DNA of 64,000 nucleotides from Pseudomonas faucium (GTDB taxonomy: Bacteria > Pseudomonadota > Gammaproteobacteria > Pseudomonadales > Pseudomonadaceae). The translations under genes and the position numbers were made by a program. The DNA lies in NCBI RefSeq assembly GCF_021602585.1, contig NZ_BQIP01000011.1:1-64000 (forward strand), in the 5' to 3' direction. The notes under the pieces were generated by a model. The model was not told the origin of the DNA, did not search any database, and worked only from the letters and a program-made list of their open reading frames with translations. The first letter of the stretch is position 1. Each line of letters starts with the position of its first letter. Shown in pieces: positions 32,921-40,507 of this stretch.

Positions 32921-34573
32921 TTACCGGGTGTTGCGCAGGTTTCCCAGCAGGCGGTCGACGTGCTGCTTGAGCACGGACAGGGCGAATGGCTTGTAGAGCA
33001 AGTCGGTGCGGCCGTTGGGCCAGGTCTTGTTCTTGCCCTTCCATTCGCTGTAGCCGGTGATGAACAGCACTGCCACTTCGCCAGGCGAGCTCAGGCAGGT
33101 GGCGGCCAGCTGATGGCCATCGACGCCGCCGGGCAGGCCGATGTCGGTAATCAGCAGGTCAGGTTGCAGCCCCCCGTGCAGGGCATTGAGCGCAGTTTGG
33201 CCGTCGGCGAACACGTGCACTTCGTGGCCGCTGTCCTCGAGCACTTCGCCGATCAGCAGGCGCAGGGTGTCCTGGTCTTCCACCAGCATCACCCGATGCC
33301 GGCTTGGCTCGCGGGTGGGGGCCACTATCGGGCGCTCCGCCGCCGCGACCAGGGCGTCGTAATCCCTGGGCAGGTACAGGGCGACCCGGGTGCCTTGCCC
33401 CGGTGTGCTGGTGATGCGCAGCTGGCCGCCGGACTGGCGAACGAAGCCGTACACGATCGACAGCCCCAGCCCGGACCCTTGGCCCAGTGGCTTGGTGGTG
33501 AAAAACGGCTCGAGCGCACGTTGCGCCACCTGCGCGGTCATGCCCGCGCCATTGTCGCTGACGGTGATCCGCAGGTACTGGCCGGGTGCAAGCTCCAGGG
33601 CTCGCGCCTGCTCCTCGTCGAGCGGGGCGTTTTCGCAGCCGATGCGCAGCGAGCCGCCCAAGAGCATGGCGTCGCGGGCATTCAGGCAGAGGTTGAGCAA
33701 GGCGTTTTCCAGCTGTGGCGGGTCGATGCGCACCAGCCATTGGCCGGGCAGGGTTTCGTCGCTGAAGCTGATGTGCGAGGCGAGCGAGCTGTTGATCAGG
33801 TCGCGCATGCCTTCTACCAGCAGTTGCACGTCCACGGCCTGGGGCACCAGCTTCTGCTGGCGGGCGAAAGCCAGCAGGCGCTGGACCAGCGTAGCGGCGC
33901 GCTCGGTGTTGTGCCGCGCGGTGCTGAGCAGGCGCTGGCTGTCGGCCAGGCGATGTTCGCTTTGCCGCTGCTCGGCCATTTCCAGGGCGGCGAGAATGCC
34001 GCCCAAAAGGTTGTTGAAGTCGTGGGCGATGCCACCGGTCAGTTGCCCGACCGCTTCCATTTTCTGCGATTGGCGCAAGGCCTCTTCGGTTTCCCGCAGG
34101 CGCTTCTGCTCGACCACCCGCTCGGTGATGTCATAGGCGAACAGGTAGCCGCCCTGGATCTGCCCTTGCGCATCGCGCAGCGGGGTGTAGCGCACCTCGT
34201 AGTGGCGGTGCAGGTCGGCCGGGCCCAAGCTGATGACATCGACGAACGCTTCGCCGGCCAGCACCCTTGGCCATACCGGTTCGAGTTGGTGGGTGATGTC
34301 CGCTTGCCCGGCCAGAAACTGCGGGATGTGGTCGCCCACCTTGGGCGCGAAGCCGCGGTAGCGCTTGAAGGTTTCCTGCGCGGTGCGGTTGATGGCCAGC
34401 AGGCGCAGGCTGCGGTCGGCGGCGAACACATTGGCCACGCTGTGATCGACCAGTTCGCCCAGCAGCTTGTTGTTGGCCTGGGCCTGGTCGATGCGTTGCG
34501 CGCATTGCGCTTCAAGCTCGGCAACCTTCGCCTGAAGCTGCTCGATGCTGAGGGCGGGCTGATCCTGCGGCAT
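32921..34573 (-). CDS. Hybrid histidine kinase 2 (PAS-HisKA-HATPase-REC)
   Basis: A 550-residue paralogue of the following kinase. An N-terminal coiled coil (IEQLQAKVAELEAQCAQRID) is followed by one PAS domain (VANVFAADRSLRLLAINRTA to GGYLFAYDITERVVEQKRLR), the H-box LTGGIAHDFNNLLGGILAAL, ATPase motifs LLNLCLNARDAM, VSDNGAGMTAQVAQRALEPF and GSGLGLSIVYGFVRQSGG, and a receiver with Asp in LLITDIGLPGGVDG and Lys in DLLYKPFALS. It lacks the first PAS domain of kinase 1. The family commonly senses light, oxygen or a bound cofactor through PAS, but no cofactor motif (such as the LOV NCRFLQ) is visible. Confidence 0.85.
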   Translation of the reverse strand: MPQDQPALSIEQLQAKVAELEAQCAQRIDQAQANNKLLGELVDHSVANVFAADRSLRLLAINRTAQETFKRYRGFAPKVGDHIPQFLAGQADITHQLEPVWPRVLAGEAFVDVISLGPADLHRHYEVRYTPLRDAQGQIQGGYLFAYDITERVVEQKRLRETEEALRQSQKMEAVGQLTGGIAHDFNNLLGGILAALEMAEQRQSEHRLADSQRLLSTARHNTERAATLVQRLLAFARQQKLVPQAVDVQLLVEGMRDLINSSLASHISFSDETLPGQWLVRIDPPQLENALLNLCLNARDAMLLGGSLRIGCENAPLDEEQARALELAPGQYLRITVSDNGAGMTAQVAQRALEPFFTTKPLGQGSGLGLSIVYGFVRQSGGQLRITSTPGQGTRVALYLPRDYDALVAAAERPIVAPTREPSRHRVMLVEDQDTLRLLIGEVLEDSGHEVHVFADGQTALNALHGGLQPDLLITDIGLPGGVDGHQLAATCLSSPGEVAVLFITGYSEWKGKNKTWPNGRTDLLYKPFALSVLKQHVDRLLGNLRNTR

Positions 34574-34630
34574 GGGAACGCTCCGGTTTGCGGGTCGTTC
34601 GAATATAGCCGCTGGGCTGGCTGTTTGCCT

Positions 34631-36040
34631 TCAGAAGGAGCGAATGATGCGCCCCAAGGTTTCCATCGCGCTTTCGGCCGTGGCATTCCAGGGGCTGCCG
34701 TAGTTCAGGCGGATGCAATTGCCAAAGCGCCGGGTGGGCGAGAAGATCGGCCCCGGGGCGATGCTGATGCCTTGGGCCAGGGCCATGTGAAACAGCTTCA
34801 GGGCATCCATCTGCTCGGGCAGCTCCAGCCACAGGAAGTACCCGCCGGCCGGCTGACTGACCCGGGTCTGCGCCGGAAAGTGCCGGGCGATGGCGGCGAG
34901 CATGTTGGCCTGCTGGCCTTCCAGGGCGTAGCGCAGCTTGCGCAGGTGGCGGTCGTAGCCGCCGTGCTGCAGGTAGTCGGCGATGGCCGCCTGGGCTGGC
35001 ATCGAGGCGCACAGCGAGGTCATCAGCTTGAGCCGCTCGATCTTCTGCGCAAAGCGCCCGGCCGCCACCCAGCCGATGCGGTAGCCCGGCGCCAGGCTCT
35101 TGGCGAACGAGCCGCAGTGCATCACCAGGCCCTGGGTGTCGAAGGCCTTGGCCGGCTTGGGCGCCTGCTGCGCGTAGTACAGCTCGGCATACACATCGTC
35201 TTCGATCAGCGGCACCTGGTGGCGGCGCAGCAGTTCGACCAGCGCCTGCTTCTTCGCCTCGGGCATGCTCGCGCCCACCGGGTTCTGGAAGTTGGTCATG
35301 CACCACACGGCCTTGACCGGGTGCTTGTCCAGGGTCTGGGCCAGCACCGCCAGGTCCATGCCTTCGCGCGGCTGCACGGGGATTTCCACCGCCTTGAGCT
35401 TGAGCCGTTCGAGCACCTGCAGGCAGGCATAGAAGGCCGGCGCCTCGATGGCCACCAGGTCGCCCGGCTCGGTCACCGCCTGCAGGCACAGGTTCAAGGC
35501 TTCCAGCGCGCCGTTGGTGATCAGCAGTTCTTCCATCGGCAGCATCAGCCCGCCGACCATGTAGCGCAGGGCGATCTGCCGGCGCAGTTGCGGGTTGCCG
35601 GGCGACAGGTCGGTGACCACCATGCGCGGGTCCATGGCCCGGCTGGCACTGGCCAGCGAGCGCGACAGGCGCTGCAGCGGGAACAGCTCGGGGCTGGGGA
35701 AGGCCGAGCCGAAGGGCACGGTGCTTGGGTCCTTGATCGATTCGAGGATGGAGAACACCAGCGCGCTGACATCCACGTCGGTCGATTCGCTCTGTGGCTC
35801 CAGCGCCTGGGGTTCGCTGAACGGCAGCGGGGCGTGGGCGTTGACGAAGTAGCCCGAACGCGGCCGCGCGCGGATCAGCCCGCGGCGCTCGAGCAGGTAG
35901 TAGGCCTGGAACACCGTCGAGGGGCTGACGCCGTGGGTCTGGCTGGCATAGCGCACCGAAGGCACGCGCTGGCCGGGGCCGAGCACCCCGGAGCGGATCA
36001 GTTCGGCAATGTCGTCGGCGAAGCGTTCGTAGCGTTTCAT
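34631..36040 (-). CDS. MocR-type transcriptional regulator (GntR helix-turn-helix plus aminotransferase-like domain)
   Basis: A 469-residue fusion. Residues about 5-75 are a GntR winged helix (ELIRSGVLGPGQRVPSVRYA, then GVSPSTVFQAYYLLERRGLI). Residues about 100-469 resemble class I aminotransferases, with the PLP-binding Lys in HCGSFAKSLAPGYRIGW and the NPVGASMP loop (NFQNPVG). MocR regulators use PLP and an amino-compound ligand to control neighbouring genes, often for PLP, GABA or taurine metabolism. Here it lies between kinase 2 and ccoG, all on the minus strand, so its target is not obvious. Confidence 0.87.
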   Translation of the reverse strand: MKRYERFADDIAELIRSGVLGPGQRVPSVRYASQTHGVSPSTVFQAYYLLERRGLIRARPRSGYFVNAHAPLPFSEPQALEPQSESTDVDVSALVFSILESIKDPSTVPFGSAFPSPELFPLQRLSRSLASASRAMDPRMVVTDLSPGNPQLRRQIALRYMVGGLMLPMEELLITNGALEALNLCLQAVTEPGDLVAIEAPAFYACLQVLERLKLKAVEIPVQPREGMDLAVLAQTLDKHPVKAVWCMTNFQNPVGASMPEAKKQALVELLRRHQVPLIEDDVYAELYYAQQAPKPAKAFDTQGLVMHCGSFAKSLAPGYRIGWVAAGRFAQKIERLKLMTSLCASMPAQAAIADYLQHGGYDRHLRKLRYALEGQQANMLAAIARHFPAQTRVSQPAGGYFLWLELPEQMDALKLFHMALAQGISIAPGPIFSPTRRFGNCIRLNYGSPWNATAESAMETLGRIIRSF

Positions 36041-36079
36041 GGGGGCTCGGCAGGCAAGGTGAACGTTGAGTGTAAGGGA

Positions 36080-37480
36080 TCAGCGGTTGATCGGCGCCAC
36101 GAAGCGGCTGTGGGCCACGCTGCGCACCTCGGGTTGGTCGCTGTCCTGGATTTCGAAGGCCAGCTCCTGCGAGCTGCTGCTCGGGCGGTCGGCCAGCAGG
36201 GCCACCGATACCGGCAGCTCGGCCATCTCGCCGGCGGGCACGATCAGCTCGGTGCGCCCTTGCAGGGCAAAGCCTTCGGCATCCAGCAGGCGCAGGTGGT
36301 AGCGCTGGGGCTGTTCGGTCTTGTTGATGACTTTGAGCAGGTAGATGTTCTCGATCTGGCCCTGGGCATTTTCGCGGAACAGGCCGCGGTCCTTGATCAC
36401 GTCCAGCGACACCATCGGGCGCAGCTGCAAGGCCAGCACCAGCGCCGCGATCATCACCAGCAGCGCCGCGGCATAGCCCAGCAGGCGCGGGCGCAACCAG
36501 TGGGTGGTGCCGCCTTGCAGGCTGTGCTCGGACTTGTAGCCGATCAGGCCACTGGCATAGCCCATCTTGGCCATGACGTTGTCGCAGGCATCGATGCAGG
36601 CCGCGCAGCCGATGCAGGCCATCTGCAGGCCGTCGCGGATGTCGATGCCGGTGGGGCAGACCTGCACGCACAGGGTGCAGTCGATGCAGTCGCCCAGGCC
36701 CTGGGCGCGGGCATCGCTGCCTTTCTTGCGCGCGCCGCGGGTTTCGCCGCGGCGCGGGTCGTAGGCCACGGCCAGGGTGTCCTTGTCGAACATCACGCTC
36801 TGAAAGCGCGCATAGGGGCACATGTGCAGGCACACCGCTTCGCGCAGCCAGCCGGCGTTGATGTAGGTGGCGGCGGTGAAGAACAGCACCCAGAACAGCG
36901 CCACGCCACCCAGCTGCAGGGTGAACAGCTCCTGGGCCAGGGGGCGGATCGGGGTGAAGTAGCCGACGAAGGTCAGCCCGGTGAGCACGCCGATGGCCAG
37001 CCACAGGCCGTGCTTGAGCGTGCGCCGGGCCAGCTTGCCCAGGCTCCAGGGCGCGGCGGCGAGCTTGATGCGCTGGTTGCGGTCGCCTTCGGTGACCTTT
37101 TCGCACCACATGAACAGCCAGGTCCACACGCTTTGCGGGCAGCTGTAGCCGCACCACACGCGGCCGGCGTAGACGGTGATGGCGAACAGGCCGAAGGCGG
37201 CGATGATCAGCAGCGCCGACAGGAGGATGAAATCCTGCGGCCAGAAGGTGCTGGCAAAGATGTGGAACTTGCTGCTGGCCAAGTCCCACAGCACGGCCTG
37301 GCGGCCGTTCCAGTCGAGCCAGGCGGTGCCGAAGAACAGCACGAACAGCGCCCCGGCAAAGCCGATGCGCAGGTTGCGATACAGGCCGGTGAAGCTGCGG
37401 GTATGGATGCCGCTGACGCTCGGGCGCTTGCCAGCGATCTGGATGACGTCGATTTTCTCGTACATGGCTACGGTGCTCAT
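36080..37480 (-). CDS. ccoG: CcoG/FixG-type cytochrome oxidase accessory ferredoxin
   Basis: A 466-residue membrane iron-sulfur protein. Membrane helices lie at about 35-60, 75-105 and 145-215. The first of these regions ends in WCGYSCPQSVWTW, a motif conserved in CcoG/RdxA. Two 4Fe-4S ferredoxin motifs follow (CIDCTLCVQVCPTGIDIRDG and CIGCAACIDACDNVM). The C-terminal part has an immunoglobulin-like fold (FixG_C). CcoG reduces copper for cbb3 oxidase assembly. The ATG at 37480 gives the usual N-terminus (MYEKIDVIQIAGKRP after a few residues). There are no ccoNOPQ, ccoH, ccoI or ccoS genes nearby and no Anr box upstream, so this appears to be a stand-alone copy. Confidence 0.87.
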   Translation of the reverse strand: MSTVAMYEKIDVIQIAGKRPSVSGIHTRSFTGLYRNLRIGFAGALFVLFFGTAWLDWNGRQAVLWDLASSKFHIFASTFWPQDFILLSALLIIAAFGLFAITVYAGRVWCGYSCPQSVWTWLFMWCEKVTEGDRNQRIKLAAAPWSLGKLARRTLKHGLWLAIGVLTGLTFVGYFTPIRPLAQELFTLQLGGVALFWVLFFTAATYINAGWLREAVCLHMCPYARFQSVMFDKDTLAVAYDPRRGETRGARKKGSDARAQGLGDCIDCTLCVQVCPTGIDIRDGLQMACIGCAACIDACDNVMAKMGYASGLIGYKSEHSLQGGTTHWLRPRLLGYAAALLVMIAALVLALQLRPMVSLDVIKDRGLFRENAQGQIENIYLLKVINKTEQPQRYHLRLLDAEGFALQGRTELIVPAGEMAELPVSVALLADRPSSSSQELAFEIQDSDQPEVRSVAHSRFVAPINR

Positions 37481-37587
37481 CAGGCCTCTATCAGGCCAGA
37501 GCACTATGGCCCCCAAGCTGTTTTCAGCACAGGCTCAGGTTGCGCGTTTAAAACCGTATCAGATGGCCAGCGATGGCCGCTGAACCC

Positions 37588-37827
37588 TTAAATCACGGAG
37601 CCTGGAACGCTGGCCTTCAGATGCCTGCGGCTATCCACCGCACCGGCCACGGTGAGCGCATCGGCCTCGGCTTCGGTGATCGGCACGCGGTTACCGGCCA
37701 GCAGTGCCACGGACATGTGCAGCTGCTCATCGGTGACGATTTCGATGTCCGGGCCCTGGCCTTCGATGCGCAGGTCCTGGCCGATGAGGGTGCAGCGCTG
37801 GGTGCTTTGTTCGATTTCGACGGGCAT
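37588..37827 (-). CDS. DUF3203 small protein
   Basis: A 79-residue cytoplasmic protein beginning MPVEIEQSTQRCTLIGQDLR, with alternating acidic and hydrophobic strands and no recognised catalytic motif. It matches the DUF3203 family of pseudomonads as I know it. The ATG at 37825-37827 has a strong GGAGGA ribosome site 6 nt upstream; the longer frame to 37944 has no such site. It lies 107 bp upstream of ccoG in the same direction and is divergent from mgtC. Function unknown. Confidence 0.75.
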   Translation of the reverse strand: MPVEIEQSTQRCTLIGQDLRIEGQGPDIEIVTDEQLHMSVALLAGNRVPITEAEADALTVAGAVDSRRHLKASVPGSVI

Positions 37828-37964
37828 GGGGCGGTCCTCCGGGGTGCGGTTACAGGTGGGACTGCGGGCGTTGGCAGGTTGCTGCATCGATCCGCCAGGC
37901 GGGCACTTTGTTGCCCTGCGGCAGGTCAACCCTGTGAAGCCCACAGTGGATCGAGAGAAAGGCG

Positions 37965-38483
37965 ATGGACGTCATCTGGCAAACGCTGCAAGCGGAATTC
38001 GCCGACATCACCGACGAAGCCGAAATCACCCGCATCCTCTTGCGCCTGTCGATGGCGGCGATCCTGGGCGCGGTGCTGGGTTTTGAACGCGAGAGCAAGG
38101 GCAAGTCGGCCGGTGTGCGCACGCACATGCTGGTGTCGATGGGCGCGGCGCTGTTCGTGCTGGCGCCGAGCATGGCCGGTGCTGACGAGCAGGCACTGAG
38201 CCGGGTGATCCAGGGCATCGTCGCCGGTATCGGTTTTCTTGGGGCGGGCACCATCTTGAAAGGCAATGGCCAGGACACCAGCCACGTCAAAGGCCTGACC
38301 ACGGCCGCCGGGCTGTGGATGACCGCCGCCATTGGTACGGCAGCCGGCATGGGGCGCGAGGCCACGGCACTGATCAGCACCTTGCTGGCGCTGCTGGTGC
38401 TGGCGACGATGCCGTTGCTGGTGGACAAGCTGGAGGCACAAGAGGAGGACAAGCGCAGGGAGGAGGAGGGCAGGAAGCACTGA
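37965..38483 (+). CDS. MgtC/SapB-family membrane protein
   Basis: A 172-residue protein with four to five membrane helices. The MgtC signature region covers LRLSMAAILGAVLGFERESK, then GVRTHMLVSMGAALFVL, and GIVAGIGFLGAGTIL. Relatives modulate F-type ATP synthase or survive low magnesium. This one lacks the extra C-terminal ACT-like domain of Salmonella MgtC, ending instead in a charged tail (EDKRREEEGRKH). Its stop codon overlaps the terminator hairpin of the opposing crcY RNA gene. Confidence 0.85.
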   Translation: MDVIWQTLQAEFADITDEAEITRILLRLSMAAILGAVLGFERESKGKSAGVRTHMLVSMGAALFVLAPSMAGADEQALSRVIQGIVAGIGFLGAGTILKGNGQDTSHVKGLTTAAGLWMTAAIGTAAGMGREATALISTLLALLVLATMPLLVDKLEAQEEDKRREEEGRKH

Positions 38484-38503
38484 GGGGAGCCGAAGCTCCC
38501 CTC
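38482..38503 (-). terminator. UUCG-capped terminator hairpin of crcY
   Basis: On the minus strand GAGGGGAGC-TTCG-GCTCCCCTC forms a 9-bp stem capped by a C(UUCG)G tetraloop, which is the very stable form only in the minus-strand RNA. No strong T-tract follows. It overlaps the last bases of mgtC. Confidence 0.65.
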
Positions 38504-38835
38504 AAAGCGTTGTTGCCTGCTCTTTTATTATTATTGAAGACCGGCCTTTTGTTGTTTTTGTAAGCCTGCCTTGTGTTGCGGGCGACCCCCATGCGGGGTC
38601 AAGAGCAAACGTATTTTTTTGAGCGCTGACCTGCTGTCATCATGCTGATCCGATCCTGACTGCCGCTACCTGGAGGTAGTTTTGTTGTTCTGTGTCAGAT
38701 CGCGGGGCGAGCCCCTGAAAAGCCTGTCGACTCCAAAAAAATCTGCTTGCTACGCCTCTGCCGTGTTGTTCTTGTTATGTCAGAGCCGTTACCTGTTGTT
38801 TTTATTGGGTGTCACGTTTTTTGTTGTTGTTGTAC
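38482..38835 (-). ncRNA. crcY: CrcY, Hfq/Crc-sequestering small RNA
   Basis: A minus-strand RNA of about 350 nt. It begins near GTACAACAACAACAA, closely like the 5' end of CrcZ RNAs, just downstream of a sigma-54 promoter, and ends in the UUCG hairpin. It carries about seven A-rich motifs of the AAnAAnAA type bound by Hfq with Crc, at 38817-38832, 38794-38806, 38764-38776, 38680-38689, 38547-38559, 38521-38535 and 38508-38517. An internal hairpin (GACCCC...GGGGTC) lies near 38585-38600. CrcY titrates Hfq/Crc and so lifts carbon catabolite repression when CbrAB is active. Its place between mvaB and an mgtC-family gene is that of crcY in P. putida KT2440. There is no credible protein gene in this gap. 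Confidence 0.88.
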
Positions 38836-38844
38836 GAAAGATAT

Positions 38845-38860
38845 AGCAGGTGCCGTGCCA
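38845..38860 (-). promoter_or_regulatory. Sigma-54 promoter of crcY
   Basis: Minus-strand TGGCACGGCACCTGCT: the -24 TGGCACG is perfect, and GC is correctly spaced (GG-N10-GC), with CTGC in place of TTGC. Predicted RNA start at about 38834-38835. This fits the known CbrB/RpoN control of CrcY and CrcZ. Confidence 0.85.
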
Positions 38861-38942
38861 ACTTTTCAAAAGCCTTTAAAATCAAGGGCTTGAGCAAAAT
38901 GGCGAAAAACCGGTGGCCTGAAATTCTGTCGAATTGTTTCCC

Positions 38943-38983
38943 TGTTACCCGATTTTTTGCTGGAGTGGGCGGCAGCGGTAACA
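38943..38983. promoter_or_regulatory. Candidate CbrB half-sites upstream of crcY
   Basis: TGTTAC (38943-38948) and GTAACA (38978-38983) are inverted copies of the half-site described for CbrB at crcZ promoters. They are 83 and 118 bp upstream of the -24 element, a normal enhancer distance. The 29-bp spacing is larger than the tight palindrome I recall, so pairing of the two is uncertain. Confidence 0.55.
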
Positions 38984-39015
38984 CTGCACCCACACTCTTG
39001 TGACAACCGTGTGAA

Positions 39016-39915
39016 TCACTGGGCGCTGCGTGCCCGCGCCACCCGCGAGCCGTTGGCCCGGCCCAGCACCTGGCTGATGCGCTGCCCGGCCGCGATCAGT
39101 GCGTCGAGGTCGATACCGGTTTCGATACCCAGCCCCTGCAGCAGGTACAGCACATCCTCCGTGGCAATGTTGCCGGTGGCGCCCTTGGCATACGGGCAGC
39201 CGCCCAAACCTGCCACGGAGCTGTCGAACACGCTGATGCCTTCGAGCAGGCTGGCGTACACATTGGCCAGGGCCTGGCCGTAGGTGTCGTGGAAGTGCCC
39301 GGCCAGCTGCGCGCGCGGCACAAGCGCCGAGACCACCTCGAACAGGCGGCGGGTATCGCCTGCGGTGCCGGTGCCGATGGTGTCGCCCAGCGACACTTCG
39401 TAGCAGCCCATGTCGTGCAGCGCCTTGGCCACCGGGGCCACCTGTTCGGCGCTGACCTTGCCTTCATAAGGGCAGCCGAGCACGCAGGAGACGTAACCGC
39501 GCACGCGCACGCCGTGGCTGCGCGCCGCCGCCATGATCGGTTCGAAACGGTTCAGGCTCTCGCTGATCGAGCAGTTGATGTTGCGCTGGGAAAACGCCTC
39601 GGAGGCCGCCGCGAACACCGCCACTTCCTTCACGCCCGCCGCCAGGGCGTCTTCGAAACCGCGCAGGTTCGGGGCCAAGGCGGCATAGGTAACGCCGGGG
39701 CGCTGGCTGATGGCGGCGAACACCTCGGCCGAACCTGCCATCTGCGGCACCCACTTGGGCGACACGAAACTGCCCACCTCGATGTAGCCCAGCCCGGCAG
39801 CGCTGAGGTCGTCGACCAGGCGCACCTTGTCGGCGACGCTGATGGGTTGGGCTTCGTTCTGCAGGCCGTCGCGGGGGCCGACTTCGACCAGGCGGACTTT
39901 TTCGGGCAAGGACAT
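39016..39915 (-). CDS. mvaB: Hydroxymethylglutaryl-CoA lyase
   Basis: A 299-residue TIM-barrel lyase of the DRE-TIM family. Motifs are EVGPRDGLQNE near the N-terminus (metal and substrate site), SVFVSPKWVPQM-like EVGSFVSPKWVPQMA, HFHDTYGQALAN (metal His) and the C-terminal loop VAGLGGCPYAKGATGN, whose Cys is catalytic. It splits HMG-CoA to acetoacetate and acetyl-CoA, the end of leucine and isovalerate catabolism. The ATG at 39915 (MSLPEKVRLVEVGP) fits the family. It follows the MerR regulator gene by 20 bp. The rest of the leucine (liu) operon is not nearby. Confidence 0.92.
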   Translation of the reverse strand: MSLPEKVRLVEVGPRDGLQNEAQPISVADKVRLVDDLSAAGLGYIEVGSFVSPKWVPQMAGSAEVFAAISQRPGVTYAALAPNLRGFEDALAAGVKEVAVFAAASEAFSQRNINCSISESLNRFEPIMAAARSHGVRVRGYVSCVLGCPYEGKVSAEQVAPVAKALHDMGCYEVSLGDTIGTGTAGDTRRLFEVVSALVPRAQLAGHFHDTYGQALANVYASLLEGISVFDSSVAGLGGCPYAKGATGNIATEDVLYLLQGLGIETGIDLDALIAAGQRISQVLGRANGSRVARARSAQ

Positions 39916-39935
39916 GGCGGGGTTCCTGTGGCGGG

Positions 39936-40334
39936 TCAACGGTTGTCGTTATTGTTCAAGGTGGCGGCCAGGGCCTGCTCGCAGCGCTCCTGGGCGGTGT
40001 CCAGTTCCAGTTGCATCTGGTGGATGTCGAGCATCTGCTGCTCCAGCTGGGCGCGGCGCTCGGCGATTTTCGCCAGCATGCTGTTGAGCTGCTTGAGGTT
40101 GCCGCTGCTGGGGTCGTACAGCTCGATCAGTTCGCGGCATTCGGCCAGCGAGAAACCGATGCGCTTGCCGCGCAGGATCAGCTTCAGGCTGACCTTGTCG
40201 CGGGGCGAATAGATGCGCTCCAGGCCGCGGCGCTCGGGGCTGAGCAGGCCCTGTTCCTCGTAGAAGCGAATGGCGCGGGTGGTGATGTCCAGCTCGCGGG
40301 ACAGGTCGGAGATGCTGTAGGTCTGGCTGCTCAT
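39936..40334 (-). CDS. MerR-family regulator, LiuR-like
   Basis: A 132-residue MerR protein: helix-turn-helix YSISDLSRELDITTRAIRFY, wing with GLLSPERRGLERIY, and a C-terminal coiled coil (SMLAKIAERRAQLEQQMLDI) for dimerisation. No conserved Cys metal site is present. It resembles LiuR, which controls leucine/isovalerate degradation genes, and it is immediately upstream of mvaB in the same direction. It may control that gene and itself. Confidence 0.8.
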   Translation of the reverse strand: MSSQTYSISDLSRELDITTRAIRFYEEQGLLSPERRGLERIYSPRDKVSLKLILRGKRIGFSLAECRELIELYDPSSGNLKQLNSMLAKIAERRAQLEQQMLDIHQMQLELDTAQERCEQALAATLNNNDNR

Positions 40335-40413
40335 GCTCGGGCTCGGCGTGGGGTATGGCGGTATCCTGAGGGCAGGTTGACGTATACGTCAAGCAGGGCT
40401 GTGTCGGTTTTGC

Positions 40414-40491
40414 TGGCCCTATCGCCGGCAAGCCGGCTCCCACAAGTGCTGCGCTGTACCTGTGGGAGCCGGCTTGCCGGCGATAGGGCCA
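40414..40491. repeat. Inverted REP pair (31-bp arms)
   Basis: Exact arms TGGCCCTATCGCCGGCAAGC...CCCACA at 40414-40444 and 40461-40491 around a 16-base spacer. It lies between the merR-type gene and the end of the AraC-type gene. Confidence 0.9.
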
Positions 40492-40507
40492 GAACAGGCA
40501 AAGCCAT

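Noticed and set aside
32909-37591. 1560-codon open frame on the plus strand
   Set aside because: It runs antisense through the two hybrid kinases, the MocR regulator and ccoG, which all have clear domains. The frame stays open because of GC-rich codon bias. Its translation is low-complexity Gly/Ala/Arg/His without motifs.
38809-39003. 64-codon frame on the plus strand in the crcY region
   Set aside because: It starts at a GTG without a ribosome site and runs antisense through the crcY promoter and RNA start.
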